NCBI RefSeq assembly: GCF_002892795.1
Contig: NZ_PJMC01000003.1
Coordinates: 62,001 to 126,000, forward strand
Source of the DNA: Arthrobacter sp. AFG20
GTDB taxonomy: Bacteria > Actinomycetota > Actinomycetes > Actinomycetales > Micrococcaceae
Length of the DNA stretch: 64,000 nucleotides
Reading direction: 5' to 3'
Under the pieces are notes generated by a model. That model made no database searches, had not been told where the DNA came from, and saw only the letters and a list, made by a program, of their open reading frames with translations. This document shows, piece by piece, positions 8,894 to 16,432 of this stretch (its first letter is position 1; every line of letters starts with the position of its first letter). Both the position numbers and the translations under genes were made by a program.

Positions 8894-9067
8894 ATGACCG
8901 AAAACGCAGACGAGGCCCGCACTGTTTCCGAAGAGCCCGGTCGCGCAGAAACCGACCGCGGCGAAACCGACCTCAGCACCAAGCTGGATCCGGATTTCAT
9001 CCCGCAGCAGGGCGAGACCCCCGAAGCCAGGCGCGCCCGGGAGCATCCCGAGGAAACCGGCAGCTGA
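8894..9067 (+). CDS. Small hydrophilic protein, unknown
   Basis: A 57-residue, strongly acidic, hydrophilic protein with no signal peptide or hydrophobic stretch. A central STKLDPDFIPQQGETPEARR segment reads like a structured or conserved core. A well-placed -10 element six bases before the ATG supports a leaderless start here rather than at the longer frame beginning at 8798. It lies divergently from the PAP2 phosphatase and upstream of the two-helix protein. Function unknown; the gene call depends on the promoter and regular codon use. Confidence 0.6.
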   Translation: MTENADEARTVSEEPGRAETDRGETDLSTKLDPDFIPQQGETPEARRAREHPEETGS

Positions 9068-9130
9068 CCCTAGGAAACGGGGGCCTTCCCGGGGGCTAAA
9101 CGCAGGCCGGCTGACGGCTAAAGTTGGTGC

Positions 9131-9526
9131 ATGGGCGGTCTCGCGGATGTACTTGGCCCCATCCTGGAAATGATGACGTGGGTGGGCTTCCTCCCCGGCG
9201 TGCCGTTGCTCACGTGGGGACTCATTATCGAACGGCGCCGTTGCGCCTGGACCAGGACCACGGGTGAGGTTTACACCGCCGGCGGCTTCACCGGCTTCCG
9301 CTGGACCGACCAGGAGAACGTCCCGCGCCAGACTCTGGTGGACTCCGACGTCGCGCGGGGCCTCGTGGCTGGCACCCAGGTGGAGCTCCATTACGACCTC
9401 TGCCACCCTTCACGCTGGGGCCTGAAACCGCCCAAGCACGACAACGTCATCCTGGTCCTCGGCTGGATCCTTACCGGAGTGGGCATCCTGAGCACCGTCG
9501 GCGGCTTCGTGCTGCTGCTCTTCTGA
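9131..9526 (+). CDS. Two-helix membrane protein, DUF3592-like
   Basis: A 131-residue protein with a hydrophobic segment at about 5-32, a soluble middle domain (35-105) and a second helix at about 107-131 ending in LLLF. The middle domain contains a VELHYDLCHPSRWG segment, which resembles the V-x-YDPxNP motif of DUF3592 small membrane proteins; this match is from memory and weak. TAAAGT at 9119-9124 lies six bases before the ATG, again suggesting leaderless transcription. Monocistronic. Function unknown. Confidence 0.7.
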   Translation: MGGLADVLGPILEMMTWVGFLPGVPLLTWGLIIERRRCAWTRTTGEVYTAGGFTGFRWTDQENVPRQTLVDSDVARGLVAGTQVELHYDLCHPSRWGLKPPKHDNVILVLGWILTGVGILSTVGGFVLLLF

Positions 9527-9554
9527 GGGACTGGTTCCCGGGCGGGGGCCGGAC

Positions 9555-9641
9555 AATCCAGCCCGGATAAAACAAATCCAGCCCGGATGAACAAATCCGG
9601 GCCGGACATACGTCGGGTACCCGTGCCGCGGCGGGTACCCG
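9555..9641. repeat. Short 20-bp-period repeats and a palindromic hairpin between convergent genes
   Basis: AATCCAGCCCGGAT occurs at 9555-9568 and 9575-9588, with a degenerate third copy at about 9595-9607, a 20-bp period. Next, CGGGTACCCG (9614-9623) is repeated at 9632-9641, and each copy is itself palindromic, so the two can pair as a 10-bp stem with an 8-base loop. The position between converging genes suggests a bidirectional terminator. Confidence 0.55.
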
Positions 9642-9676
9642 GTCTGTGGGGCAGCCGGTGCTGCGTTGTTCGTCTG

Positions 9677-9988
9677 CTAGACGTGCGGATCCACTGTTGC
9701 AGCCCGGCCGTTGCGTGCGGGACGTCCGCCGCGCCGGTTCCGGTCCCGCAGGTGGTCCAGCAGCGCCTGTTCGGGATGCCCGGGGTTCTCCGCGAGATGG
9801 CGCAGGAGCCGGCGCCGGACCTCCGATCGCGGATCAGCCGTGGCGAGCACGTTGTGGATAATATCCAGGACCTGTTGATGGAGCTCAGAGTCGTCCACCA
9901 TCACAGTCGTCGGTTCGCCAAAAGGAGCGTCGACTGTCGCCCCCCACGGCGGGAGGGGTTCATACAGGTCGCGGAAATCCGTGTGCAT
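9677..9988 (-). CDS. Small LLRH/PGHPEQA-motif protein (copy 2)
   Basis: A 103-residue protein, paralogue of the one at 4657-4968 with identical length. The ATG at 9988 has AAGGAG eight bases upstream. The N-terminal 38 residues are acidic and Pro-rich (DLYEPLPPWG). The helical block (about 38-85) carries LLRHLAENPGHPEQALLDHL and is preceded by a VLDIIHNVLAT helix that matches LMRLIGEILGD of copy 1. The tail is basic (RNRRGGRPARNGR), unlike copy 1. It is the last gene of the likely operon kinase-regulator-secreted DDKGG protein-LLRH protein. No known domain recognised. Contact with the two-component system is inferred from position only. Confidence 0.82.
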   Translation of the reverse strand: MHTDFRDLYEPLPPWGATVDAPFGEPTTVMVDDSELHQQVLDIIHNVLATADPRSEVRRRLLRHLAENPGHPEQALLDHLRDRNRRGGRPARNGRAATVDPHV

Positions 9989-10043
9989 CACTGGCTCCTT
10001 CTTGCGGGGAGAAACTGCTTCTGTGGATTGCCTCCGGGTACGC

Positions 10044-10460
10044 CTAGCCATTGCTGCTGCCACTCCTGCCGTTGTTGCTGGAGAGACCGCCTTTGTCATC
10101 GAGTTGGCTCGAGGACGTTGAATCGTCGGTGGGTGCCGGTGCCGGGGAAGTGACCTGGGCCGGCTCCACGAACTCGACGCCGGACTCCTCGGTGGAGAGC
10201 GGGGAGGAGGTGACACCGTTCAGGGGAGCCGATTTAAGCGCCGGTGACGTGGTCACGGGCGAGGCAGCGGGGTCAGTGGCTGGCGACAGCCGCCGATTTT
10301 CCGTGGATCCGTCAAGCTTCTGGACCGAGTGGCGGGGGGCCGCTTCGGTAACAATCACGCCCGGTTCCTGTCCTGTTGGAGCCCCGGCAACAGCCTGCGC
10401 CCAGACAGTTATTCCGGCGAAACCCACCAGCGGAATGCTCAGCAACGACCACTTCTTCAT
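10044..10460 (-). CDS. Secreted DDKGG-motif protein (copy 2)
   Basis: A 138-residue protein with a signal peptide (MKKWSLLSIPLVGFAGITVW, cleavage near residue 26). The start at 10460 is fixed by GAAGGAGGTG nine bases upstream; the longer frame to 10541 crosses the regulatory repeats. The mature chain is Ser/Thr/Pro-rich and ends with QLDDKGGLSSNNGRSGSS, sharing DDKGGL with the secreted protein at 4026-4598. It lies between the response regulator gene and LLRH copy 2 on the same strand, and has OmpR-type direct repeats in its promoter region. It is likely a target of, or input to, the adjacent two-component system. No enzyme domain. Confidence 0.78.
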   Translation of the reverse strand: MKKWSLLSIPLVGFAGITVWAQAVAGAPTGQEPGVIVTEAAPRHSVQKLDGSTENRRLSPATDPAASPVTTSPALKSAPLNGVTSSPLSTEESGVEFVEPAQVTSPAPAPTDDSTSSSQLDDKGGLSSNNGRSGSSNG

Positions 10461-10512
10461 CGGCCGGCACACCTCCTTCGTGCATTCACTTTGAAGCGTG
10501 AAGGTGAGGCAG

Positions 10513-10542
10513 GGATGAGACGCGGATGAGAGTCTTCTCATC
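10513..10542. promoter_or_regulatory. Predicted response-regulator binding site
   Basis: On the minus strand the site reads TCTCATCC-GCG-TCTCATCC: two perfect 8-bp direct repeats (10524-10531 and 10513-10520) spaced 11 bp start to start, one helical turn, as OmpR-family regulators bind. A third half-site, TCTCATC on the plus strand (10536-10542), forms a perfect 7-bp inverted repeat with GATGAGA at 10525-10531. The cluster is between the regulator stop (10568) and the secreted-protein start (10460), so it probably controls the DDKGG/LLRH genes. Confidence 0.65.
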
Positions 10543-10567
10543 GCCGGGCGGGGCGGGCTCAGCGAGG

Positions 10568-11278
10568 TTAGGGGGTTTGAACCGGCCCACCATGGCCGTT
10601 CATGTCATCAACGGCAAGGGCCACGAGACGATAGCCCACGCCCCGGACGGTTTGGATGCGGTCCGCGCCCAGCTTGTGTCTCAGGTACCGTACGTATACG
10701 TCCACCACATTGGACGACCCCTCAAAGTGGTAGCCCCACACCCGGCTCAGAAGCTGCTCGCGGCTGAGCACCTTGCCGGCGTTCTCCATGAAGGTCCGCG
10801 CCATGACGAACTCCCTCGCGGACAGGTCGATCACGCGGCCGTGGATCTCTGCCGTGCGGAGGTTCACGTCGAGGGACAGGTCGCCGCAGACGAACGTCGG
10901 GGCGGAAGCCACAACCTGTGCGCCGCGGAGCCGGAGCTTGATGCGGGAGAGCAGTTCCTCGAACCGGAAGGGTTTGGTCATGTGGTCGTCCGCACCGCCG
11001 TCGAGCGCCGCCACGGTGCTCTCAAGGCTGTCTGCCGCCGTCAGCACGATCACCGGAATCGTTGAGTGCATGTTCCGGAGGTTCTTGAGGACGGTAAGAC
11101 CGTCCATCCTCGGCATGGTGATGTCCAGGATGAGGAGGTCGAACTCCCCGGACGTCGCGTAATCAAGGGCCTTCACCCCGTCGAAGACCTGGGTGGTGGT
11201 GTAGCCGGCCGCTGTGAGGCCTTTGGCGAGGAAGGCCGCAATGCGGGGCTCGTCGTCGGCGATCAGGATCCGCGTCAA
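10568..11278 (-). CDS. OmpR-family response regulator
   Basis: A 236-residue regulator. The receiver domain (1-118) has the acidic pair DDE at 8-10, phospho-acceptor Asp52 in LILDITMPRMDG, Thr in VLTAA and Lys at about 103 in MTKPF. The winged-helix domain (about 128-225) contains the LLSRVWGY and VDVYVRYLRHKL signatures. The ATG overlaps the kinase stop (ATGA), so the kinase gene comes first and the two are translationally coupled, the reverse of the more usual order. A pair of 11-bp-spaced direct repeats sits just downstream in the promoter of the secreted protein gene. The signal is unknown. Confidence 0.93.
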   Translation of the reverse strand: MTRILIADDEPRIAAFLAKGLTAAGYTTTQVFDGVKALDYATSGEFDLLILDITMPRMDGLTVLKNLRNMHSTIPVIVLTAADSLESTVAALDGGADDHMTKPFRFEELLSRIKLRLRGAQVVASAPTFVCGDLSLDVNLRTAEIHGRVIDLSAREFVMARTFMENAGKVLSREQLLSRVWGYHFEGSSNVVDVYVRYLRHKLGADRIQTVRGVGYRLVALAVDDMNGHGGPVQTP

Positions 11279-12948
11279 GGCGTACCTCCCGTCCGGATGG
11301 CCAGTTCAATGCCCGACGCCGGTCCGGCCAGCCTTGGTTTGCCGCCGCGGCGCCGTTTCTTGGGCCGCGCATCATCCTTAGTGTCGAAGCCCTCGGTGTC
11401 GCCGCCGGTGTCCGCCGCGGCGGAGCCATCGGTCTCATCGCTCTCATCCGTGCCGCCGGATGGTATTCGGAGGGCAAAGCGGCTGCCTTTGCCCTCCTCC
11501 GACTCCAGAAGTACAGTGCCGCCGTGTGCCTCGGCGATGGCTTTGACGATGGAAAGGCCCAGGCCCGAGCCTTCCATGGCCGCCGAGTTGCGGCCCTTGC
11601 CGAAGCGCTCGAATATGCGCTCATGCTCGTCCGCCGGAATGCCGGTGCCTGTGTCCGAAACCCAGATTTCCAGCTTCCTGGATCCGGAGTCCCGCGCTGC
11701 CGGCTCCCGCACAACTACTGCCCGCCCGCCCTGGGGAGCGCCGTCGTCGTCCTCTACCCAGGCGCCGCCAACGGATATCCGGTCCGACTCGGAGGTGTGG
11801 TTGACCGCGTTGGCGGCGAGCTGCTCCAGCGCCTGGGTGAGCCGGCGGCGGTCAGCGCGGATCAGGCCGCCAGGCCTGGCCTCCAGCCGCCACTGGCGCA
11901 CGCCGAGGACCCGGACGCGGTTCAGGACGTCCTCCAGGAGGTCATCCGCCTCCACCCAGCCGGGCGTCACGAAGTCGGGCCGTCCGCTGCGGGCTAGTAG
12001 CAGCAGGTCATCCACCAGCACCTGCATCCGGTCAAGCTCGTCCAGGAGCAGCTCGCGGGTCTGGTCCACGTCGTCGGGGTCCCCGCTGCGGAGCAGCTCC
12101 AGGTAGCCGCGGATGATCGTCATGGGGGTGCGCAGTTCGTGGCTGGCGTCGTGGACGAAGCGGCGCTGGTTGTCTGATCCGGACTCCAGCCGTTCGAGCA
12201 TCCGGTTGAAGTTCATGGCCAGCTGGGCGATGTCGTCGGTGCTGTCCGGCACTTCCACCCGCTTGGTCAGGTCCTCAAATGTCGTGGCCTCTGTGGCCTC
12301 GCGGAGCCGCCGGATGGGGCGCAGCAGCCGCCCGGTGACCAGGTAGCCCACCAAGCCGGTCATTGCGAGCGTCGCGGTGGACGCCAGGGCGAAGGTCCAC
12401 ATCGAAGCGAAAACCTCCGCGCGCTGGGCTCCGATCTCGCTCGAGGCAATCAGAAGCCCCTGGTCTCGGCGGCCGCCCGCCAGCGAAACCGACGTGATGG
12501 CCAGGCGGACCTGCCGGCCGTCGAGGTCGATGTCCCGCATCACGGTTTGACGGGGGACACTCCAATCCCACATGTTGTCGGTGATAGCGGCCGTGTTGAG
12601 CTTGGTCGGCTGGTCCCCGAAGGGCAGGATGACGCTGCGGCCGCGGACCACGGTCATCACCGACTCGTAGCCCCCGGGAGCCCCGCTCCGCAGATAAGTT
12701 GTAAACAGGCTGTTCAGGGAGGCATAAGTTGCGCCGGAGTTGGGTTGGCCGCGCTTGGCCAGCTCGTCCAGGTTCTTGCGCGGCAACTGGAGCTCGGCAT
12801 TGACGCGGTCGTTGAGGCTGTTCAGCTGGGCGGCATGGGTGGCTGCGCCGGCGACAAACAGGCCCACGGCCATGAAGACGAGCAGCGTGGCCAGCAGCCG
12901 GAAGCGGACAGAATGTACTTCCGTGCGCAGTGCGCCGGCCGTGGTCAT
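11275..12948 (-). CDS. Sensor histidine kinase with HAMP domain
   Basis: A 557-residue membrane kinase. Helix 1 is at about 17-40, an extracytoplasmic sensor region at 41-180, helix 2 at 181-205 and HAMP at 206-262. The HisKA block FVHDASHELRTP has phospho-His270, and the ATPase N, G1 and G2 boxes follow (ELAANAVNHT, VSDTGTGIP, GSGLGLSIV). Beyond the catalytic domain lies an unusual tail of about 60 residues, first acidic (Asp/Glu/Thr) and then a basic RPKKRRRGGKPR stretch. The ATG at 12948 was chosen because helix 1 then begins after a short cytoplasmic leader; a longer frame starts at 13011. First gene of the operon. Confidence 0.92.
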   Translation of the reverse strand: MTTAGALRTEVHSVRFRLLATLLVFMAVGLFVAGAATHAAQLNSLNDRVNAELQLPRKNLDELAKRGQPNSGATYASLNSLFTTYLRSGAPGGYESVMTVVRGRSVILPFGDQPTKLNTAAITDNMWDWSVPRQTVMRDIDLDGRQVRLAITSVSLAGGRRDQGLLIASSEIGAQRAEVFASMWTFALASTATLAMTGLVGYLVTGRLLRPIRRLREATEATTFEDLTKRVEVPDSTDDIAQLAMNFNRMLERLESGSDNQRRFVHDASHELRTPMTIIRGYLELLRSGDPDDVDQTRELLLDELDRMQVLVDDLLLLARSGRPDFVTPGWVEADDLLEDVLNRVRVLGVRQWRLEARPGGLIRADRRRLTQALEQLAANAVNHTSESDRISVGGAWVEDDDGAPQGGRAVVVREPAARDSGSRKLEIWVSDTGTGIPADEHERIFERFGKGRNSAAMEGSGLGLSIVKAIAEAHGGTVLLESEEGKGSRFALRIPSGGTDESDETDGSAAADTGGDTEGFDTKDDARPKKRRRGGKPRLAGPASGIELAIRTGGTP

Positions 12949-13425
12949 GGGATCACCCGGCCGAATCTGACGTGTGATGCACGTAACACGTCGCGAGGCA
13001 GGGCTGGCCACGCAGAATTTTTTTGAAATCCGGGGTCGCCGGCAAAGACGCTCATCGCCGAGTACTCGGAATACTTGGTTGTACCCGGCCCGGCCATGGT
13101 CTGTCTCATTGGATCACCCATTTCACGCTGATTCGGCGGTCCTCCGGGGACGAGGATCGCAATAGCACCGCTGTTACTGCGGTAATACGAATCTAGCCCC
13201 GGGTTCTTGGGAAAAACTTGGTGTTTCCGGCACCGCTGCATTCCCGGCAAGCGGTTCCAGGGGAGCCGGGGGCCGCCCCAGCCTGGTGGTGGGCCCCTTG
13301 ATGCGAAAGCAACCAAGTAGTGGACCGGTCGAAATTCGAGTACCCGCTACTCGTGCCCACACTTGCGCGAGTGACAAGTATGAATCCAAGCCATTCATGG
13401 GGAATGCAGTTCATGGGGATAGTAG
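12949..13425. other. Divergent regulatory spacer between two signalling operons
   Basis: A 477-bp spacer without a convincing gene. It must hold the promoters of the kinase operon (minus) and the SARP-REC-LuxR gene (plus). Two related palindromes occur: CGAGTACTCG at 13059-13068 and CGAGTA-CCCGC-TACTCG at 13337-13353. Both contain TACTCG, which resembles half a NarL-type heptamer, so the chimeric regulator could bind them. This is a pattern match only. Confidence 0.4.
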
Positions 13426-15009
13426 GTGCGCAAAATGGTACAAACTGTTGCAGAAGATACTCGTTGGTCCCGGAGGGTTAACGACGACGAGTACCTTCCG
13501 AACTCAATGGAAGACGCCGCTGGAACAACGAGGAAGTTGTCCATCAACATCCTGGGGCCGCTCCGTGTCCGCCGCGGCGGCGTGGAGATCGGATCCCACG
13601 AGCTTGGTGGGCCCAAGCCCCGCCAGGTCCTTGAAATCCTGTTGCTCAAGCTGGGGACCCCGGTCTCCAAGAATCACCTGATCGAAGTTTTGTGGAATGG
13701 ACAGCCGCCGTCCGAGGCACTGTCCACTTTGGAAAGCTATGTCAGCGTCCTGCGCCGCCACCTTCAGCCCGGAAGCGGCAAGGGCGGAGCCCTCCGCACA
13801 GTCACTGGGGGGTACATGATCGACCGCACCATGGTTGACCTGGACCTCGATCGGTTCGATGAGCTTCTGAAGCAGGCGGGGCACGCCTCACCGGAGGAAT
13901 CCTTCCGGCTGCTCGAGAAGGCCCTCGGCATCGCCTCCGTGCCGCTGCTCGGCGATGAGCTGCTGGCCGGCTGGGCAGAGGAAGAGCGTTCGCTCCACTC
14001 AGCCCGCGTTGCGAGTATCAAGGCACGGGCCGCGGAAGCAGCCGTCGCCGTCGGACACCCGGAGCGCGCAGTGGCCCTCGCCAGTGAACTGCTCGTGGAC
14101 GATCCCATCAACGAGCGCGCCTGGACCGCCTTGATCCTGGGTCTGGAAGAATCCGGGCAGTACATGGAAGCACTGCGGGCCTACGGGCGCTGCCGCCGGG
14201 TCATGGACCAGGAGATCGGCTGCCTCCCCGGACGCCCGCTTCGGGAAGCGCACGCCCGGCTGCTCCAGGCAACAGCCGCCAGCGAGGATGACATGGACCT
14301 CACAGATTCGGGTGCCCAGCCACCGGCAACTTCCCAGGTCACCAGGGAAATCAGCATCCTGACCATCGACGACCACAGCACGTTCACCGAACTGCTGACG
14401 GCAGCCCTCGACCGCGAGCCCGACCTGCGGAGCGTCGCTTCGGCCACCACCGCCAAGAGCGGCGTGGAGCAGAGCATCGCCCTCAAGCCCGACGTCGTGA
14501 TCATGGACTTCCACCTGCCCGACGGCGACGGTCTCACCGCCGCTGCCCGCATCCTGGCTGACGCCCCGGACACCCGGATCGTCATGCTCACCGGCGACCC
14601 GACGCCGGAAGCGCTGCGGACCGCCGCCTCGATGGGCATCTGCGCCTTCCTGCCGAAGGGCGGATCGCTGTCCACCCTGCTGGACACCCTCCGCTACGCC
14701 CGGGCCGGCAACATGGTGGTGCACCCCTCGCTGGTGGCCCAGTTGGGCATGTCCACCCCGGCTCCGGCCCCCGTGGCCCGGGAAGTGGAGCCCGGCGGAC
14801 CCGTCCTGACGCCCCGGGAACTGGATGTGCTTCGGCTGATGGCCGGTGGCCACGGGTCGAAGGAAGTGGCCAGCAAGCTGGACATCTCCCTCAACACTTG
14901 CCGCGGCTACGTGAAGGCCATCTTCGCCAAGCTCGGAACCCACTCGCAGCTGGAATCGGTCATGGAAGCTTCACGGCGCGGCATGCTCGAGCAGCCGTCC
15001 AATGGCTAG
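13426..15009 (+). CDS. Chimeric regulator: SARP/BTAD + receiver + LuxR HTH
   Basis: A 527-residue protein combining four domains not usually found together. An OmpR-type winged helix (about 38-135, starting LSINILGPLRVRRGG) and a BTAD helical repeat domain (139-285) make an N-terminal SARP. A receiver domain (308-425) follows with acidic pair Asp315-Asp316, phospho-acceptor Asp361 in VVIMDFHLPDGDG and Lys411. A LuxR/NarL HTH (458-520, beginning LTPRELDVLRLM) ends the chain. It thus has two DNA-binding domains on either side of a phosphorylation switch. The start is GTG at 13426 or ATG at 13435; a later ATG at 13507 would still keep all domains. Its stop overlaps the sensor kinase start by 8 bp, so the kinase is the likely partner. 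Targets unknown. Confidence 0.9.
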   Translation: MRKMVQTVAEDTRWSRRVNDDEYLPNSMEDAAGTTRKLSINILGPLRVRRGGVEIGSHELGGPKPRQVLEILLLKLGTPVSKNHLIEVLWNGQPPSEALSTLESYVSVLRRHLQPGSGKGGALRTVTGGYMIDRTMVDLDLDRFDELLKQAGHASPEESFRLLEKALGIASVPLLGDELLAGWAEEERSLHSARVASIKARAAEAAVAVGHPERAVALASELLVDDPINERAWTALILGLEESGQYMEALRAYGRCRRVMDQEIGCLPGRPLREAHARLLQATAASEDDMDLTDSGAQPPATSQVTREISILTIDDHSTFTELLTAALDREPDLRSVASATTAKSGVEQSIALKPDVVIMDFHLPDGDGLTAAARILADAPDTRIVMLTGDPTPEALRTAASMGICAFLPKGGSLSTLLDTLRYARAGNMVVHPSLVAQLGMSTPAPAPVAREVEPGGPVLTPRELDVLRLMAGGHGSKEVASKLDISLNTCRGYVKAIFAKLGTHSQLESVMEASRRGMLEQPSNG

Positions 15010-16393
15010 GCCATCGCTCCGCAAACCTGCCTTGTTCCACCCGTTCGAATCGCCGGCCTACCACAATTCCGAGGTATTCAACGCCGTCCGGAGGTTCCTG
15101 CTGATGGGGCTGGTTGCCCTGGTGGTGGTCACCACCCCGGTGGCCTTCTGGATCTGGTCCGAGGCGGAACGCCATGCGCTGGAGAACTCCAAGGTGGCCA
15201 CCGACCACCTGGCCAACAACGTTGTGGGTCCGCTGCTGGACAAGGAAGTCCTGTCCGGCGAGCCCACCGCCGTTGAGCGGCTCGACGAGCGCCTCCGCCC
15301 CTGGATGGGGGAGAGCTCGGTGTTCGAGATCAGGCTGTGGGACAAAGACGGGCGCATCGTCTATTCAGAGGACCCCAAGCTCATCGGCCAAACCTTCGGC
15401 CTGCCACATGAGGCGCAGGAAATCCTGGACGGCGGGGACGTCCCCGCAAACCTGGAGATGCAGAAGGACGAGGTCAACACGCCCAACGTCGAAAACGGCG
15501 AGCTCGTGGAGGTCTACGTGCCCGTCGTGGCTCCCGACGGGCAGAAACTGGTGTTTGAGTGCTATTACGACGACGACGGTGTCCGCCAGGAGCAGGCTGC
15601 CGTTCTGTTCGGCATGGTCCCGCCGTTCCTGCTGTCACTTGCCGTCCTGCAGCTCGCGCAGCTGTTCCCGGCCGTCCAGCTGGCCCGCAGGATCCAGGCC
15701 TACGAAGCCGGCCGGAGCCGCCTGCTTCGCCGGGCCATTGAAGCCTCCGAACTCGAGCGCCAGCGCATTGCCCGGGACCTGCACGACGAGGTGATCCAAG
15801 AGCTCTCGGGCCTGTCCTACGTGATGGAGTCTGAGGAACTGCACAGCCCGGTGGGCCAGCGGGCGCTGTTCTCCGACGCCCGGCGGATCCTGCAGGACAA
15901 CGTCCGCAGCCTGCGGGCCATGACCAGCGAGCTGTACCCGCCGGACCTGAACCGTCTCGGCCTTTCCGGGGCGCTTGCCCGGCTCGGCGATCCGCTCGAG
16001 GAGCGCGGGATCAGCCTGGAGCTCGACCTGCCGCAGCAGTGTGAGCTGGACCGGGACCGCGCCGCACTGTTCTACCGGGTGGCCCGTGAGGCCCTGGCCA
16101 ACACCGCCAAGCATTCCAGGGCGACCAAGGCTGAGCTTCACCTCCATCAGGACGGCCACCGTTCGGAGATCCGCATCCAGGACGACGGCTGCGGCTTCGA
16201 CCAGAGCCAGGGGTCGCCGGAAGGACACTTCGGCCTGCGCATCATGAAGGACACCATTGGCGAGGCCGGCGGCACGCTCCAGTTGATGTCAGCTCCCGGA
16301 CGGGGCACCACGGTGATCGCGCGCTTCGGAGTCGGGGGCACCAAGCTTCCGGCCGCCGCCGAGCACGAACAAGCACCGGTTCCCTCGGTATGA
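15002..16393 (+). CDS. NarL-family sensor histidine kinase (HisKA_3)
   Basis: A 463-residue membrane kinase. Helix 1 is at about 30-52, an extracytoplasmic sensing domain at 53-198 (PAS/Cache-like by layout, with an IRLWDKDGRIVYSED strand pair), and helix 2 at 200-222. The HisKA_3 dimerisation block ERQRIARDLHDEVIQ has phospho-His261, and the ATPase domain shows REALANTAKHS and QDDGCGFD. The ATG overlaps the end of the regulator gene, so both are translated as a unit. The HisKA_3 type matches the receiver-LuxR half of the regulator. A 39-bp gap separates it from menC, which appears to have its own promoter. Confidence 0.93.
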   Translation: MARPSLRKPALFHPFESPAYHNSEVFNAVRRFLLMGLVALVVVTTPVAFWIWSEAERHALENSKVATDHLANNVVGPLLDKEVLSGEPTAVERLDERLRPWMGESSVFEIRLWDKDGRIVYSEDPKLIGQTFGLPHEAQEILDGGDVPANLEMQKDEVNTPNVENGELVEVYVPVVAPDGQKLVFECYYDDDGVRQEQAAVLFGMVPPFLLSLAVLQLAQLFPAVQLARRIQAYEAGRSRLLRRAIEASELERQRIARDLHDEVIQELSGLSYVMESEELHSPVGQRALFSDARRILQDNVRSLRAMTSELYPPDLNRLGLSGALARLGDPLEERGISLELDLPQQCELDRDRAALFYRVAREALANTAKHSRATKAELHLHQDGHRSEIRIQDDGCGFDQSQGSPEGHFGLRIMKDTIGEAGGTLQLMSAPGRGTTVIARFGVGGTKLPAAAEHEQAPVPSV

Positions 16394-16395
16394 CT

Positions 16396-16426
16396 TTCTG
16401 ATTGGTGGCGGGCGCGCCGGTACAGT
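16396..16426 (+). promoter_or_regulatory. Probable leaderless promoter of menC
   Basis: TACAGT at 16421-16426 is followed by six bases (GAATCC) and the menC ATG. A weak -35 (TTCTGA, 16396-16401) lies 19 bp upstream. No ribosome binding site is present between the two, as expected for a transcript starting at the ATG. Confidence 0.5.
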
Positions 16427-16432
16427 GAATCC

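Noticed and set aside
10044..10541. Longer start of the secreted DDKGG protein at 10541
   Set aside because: It would cross the direct-repeat operator and place 27 residues before the signal peptide; a strong ribosome binding site marks 10460.
11066..12106. 346-codon plus-strand frame
   Set aside because: It is opposite the kinase and regulator genes and is mostly Ser/Pro/Arg, a shadow.
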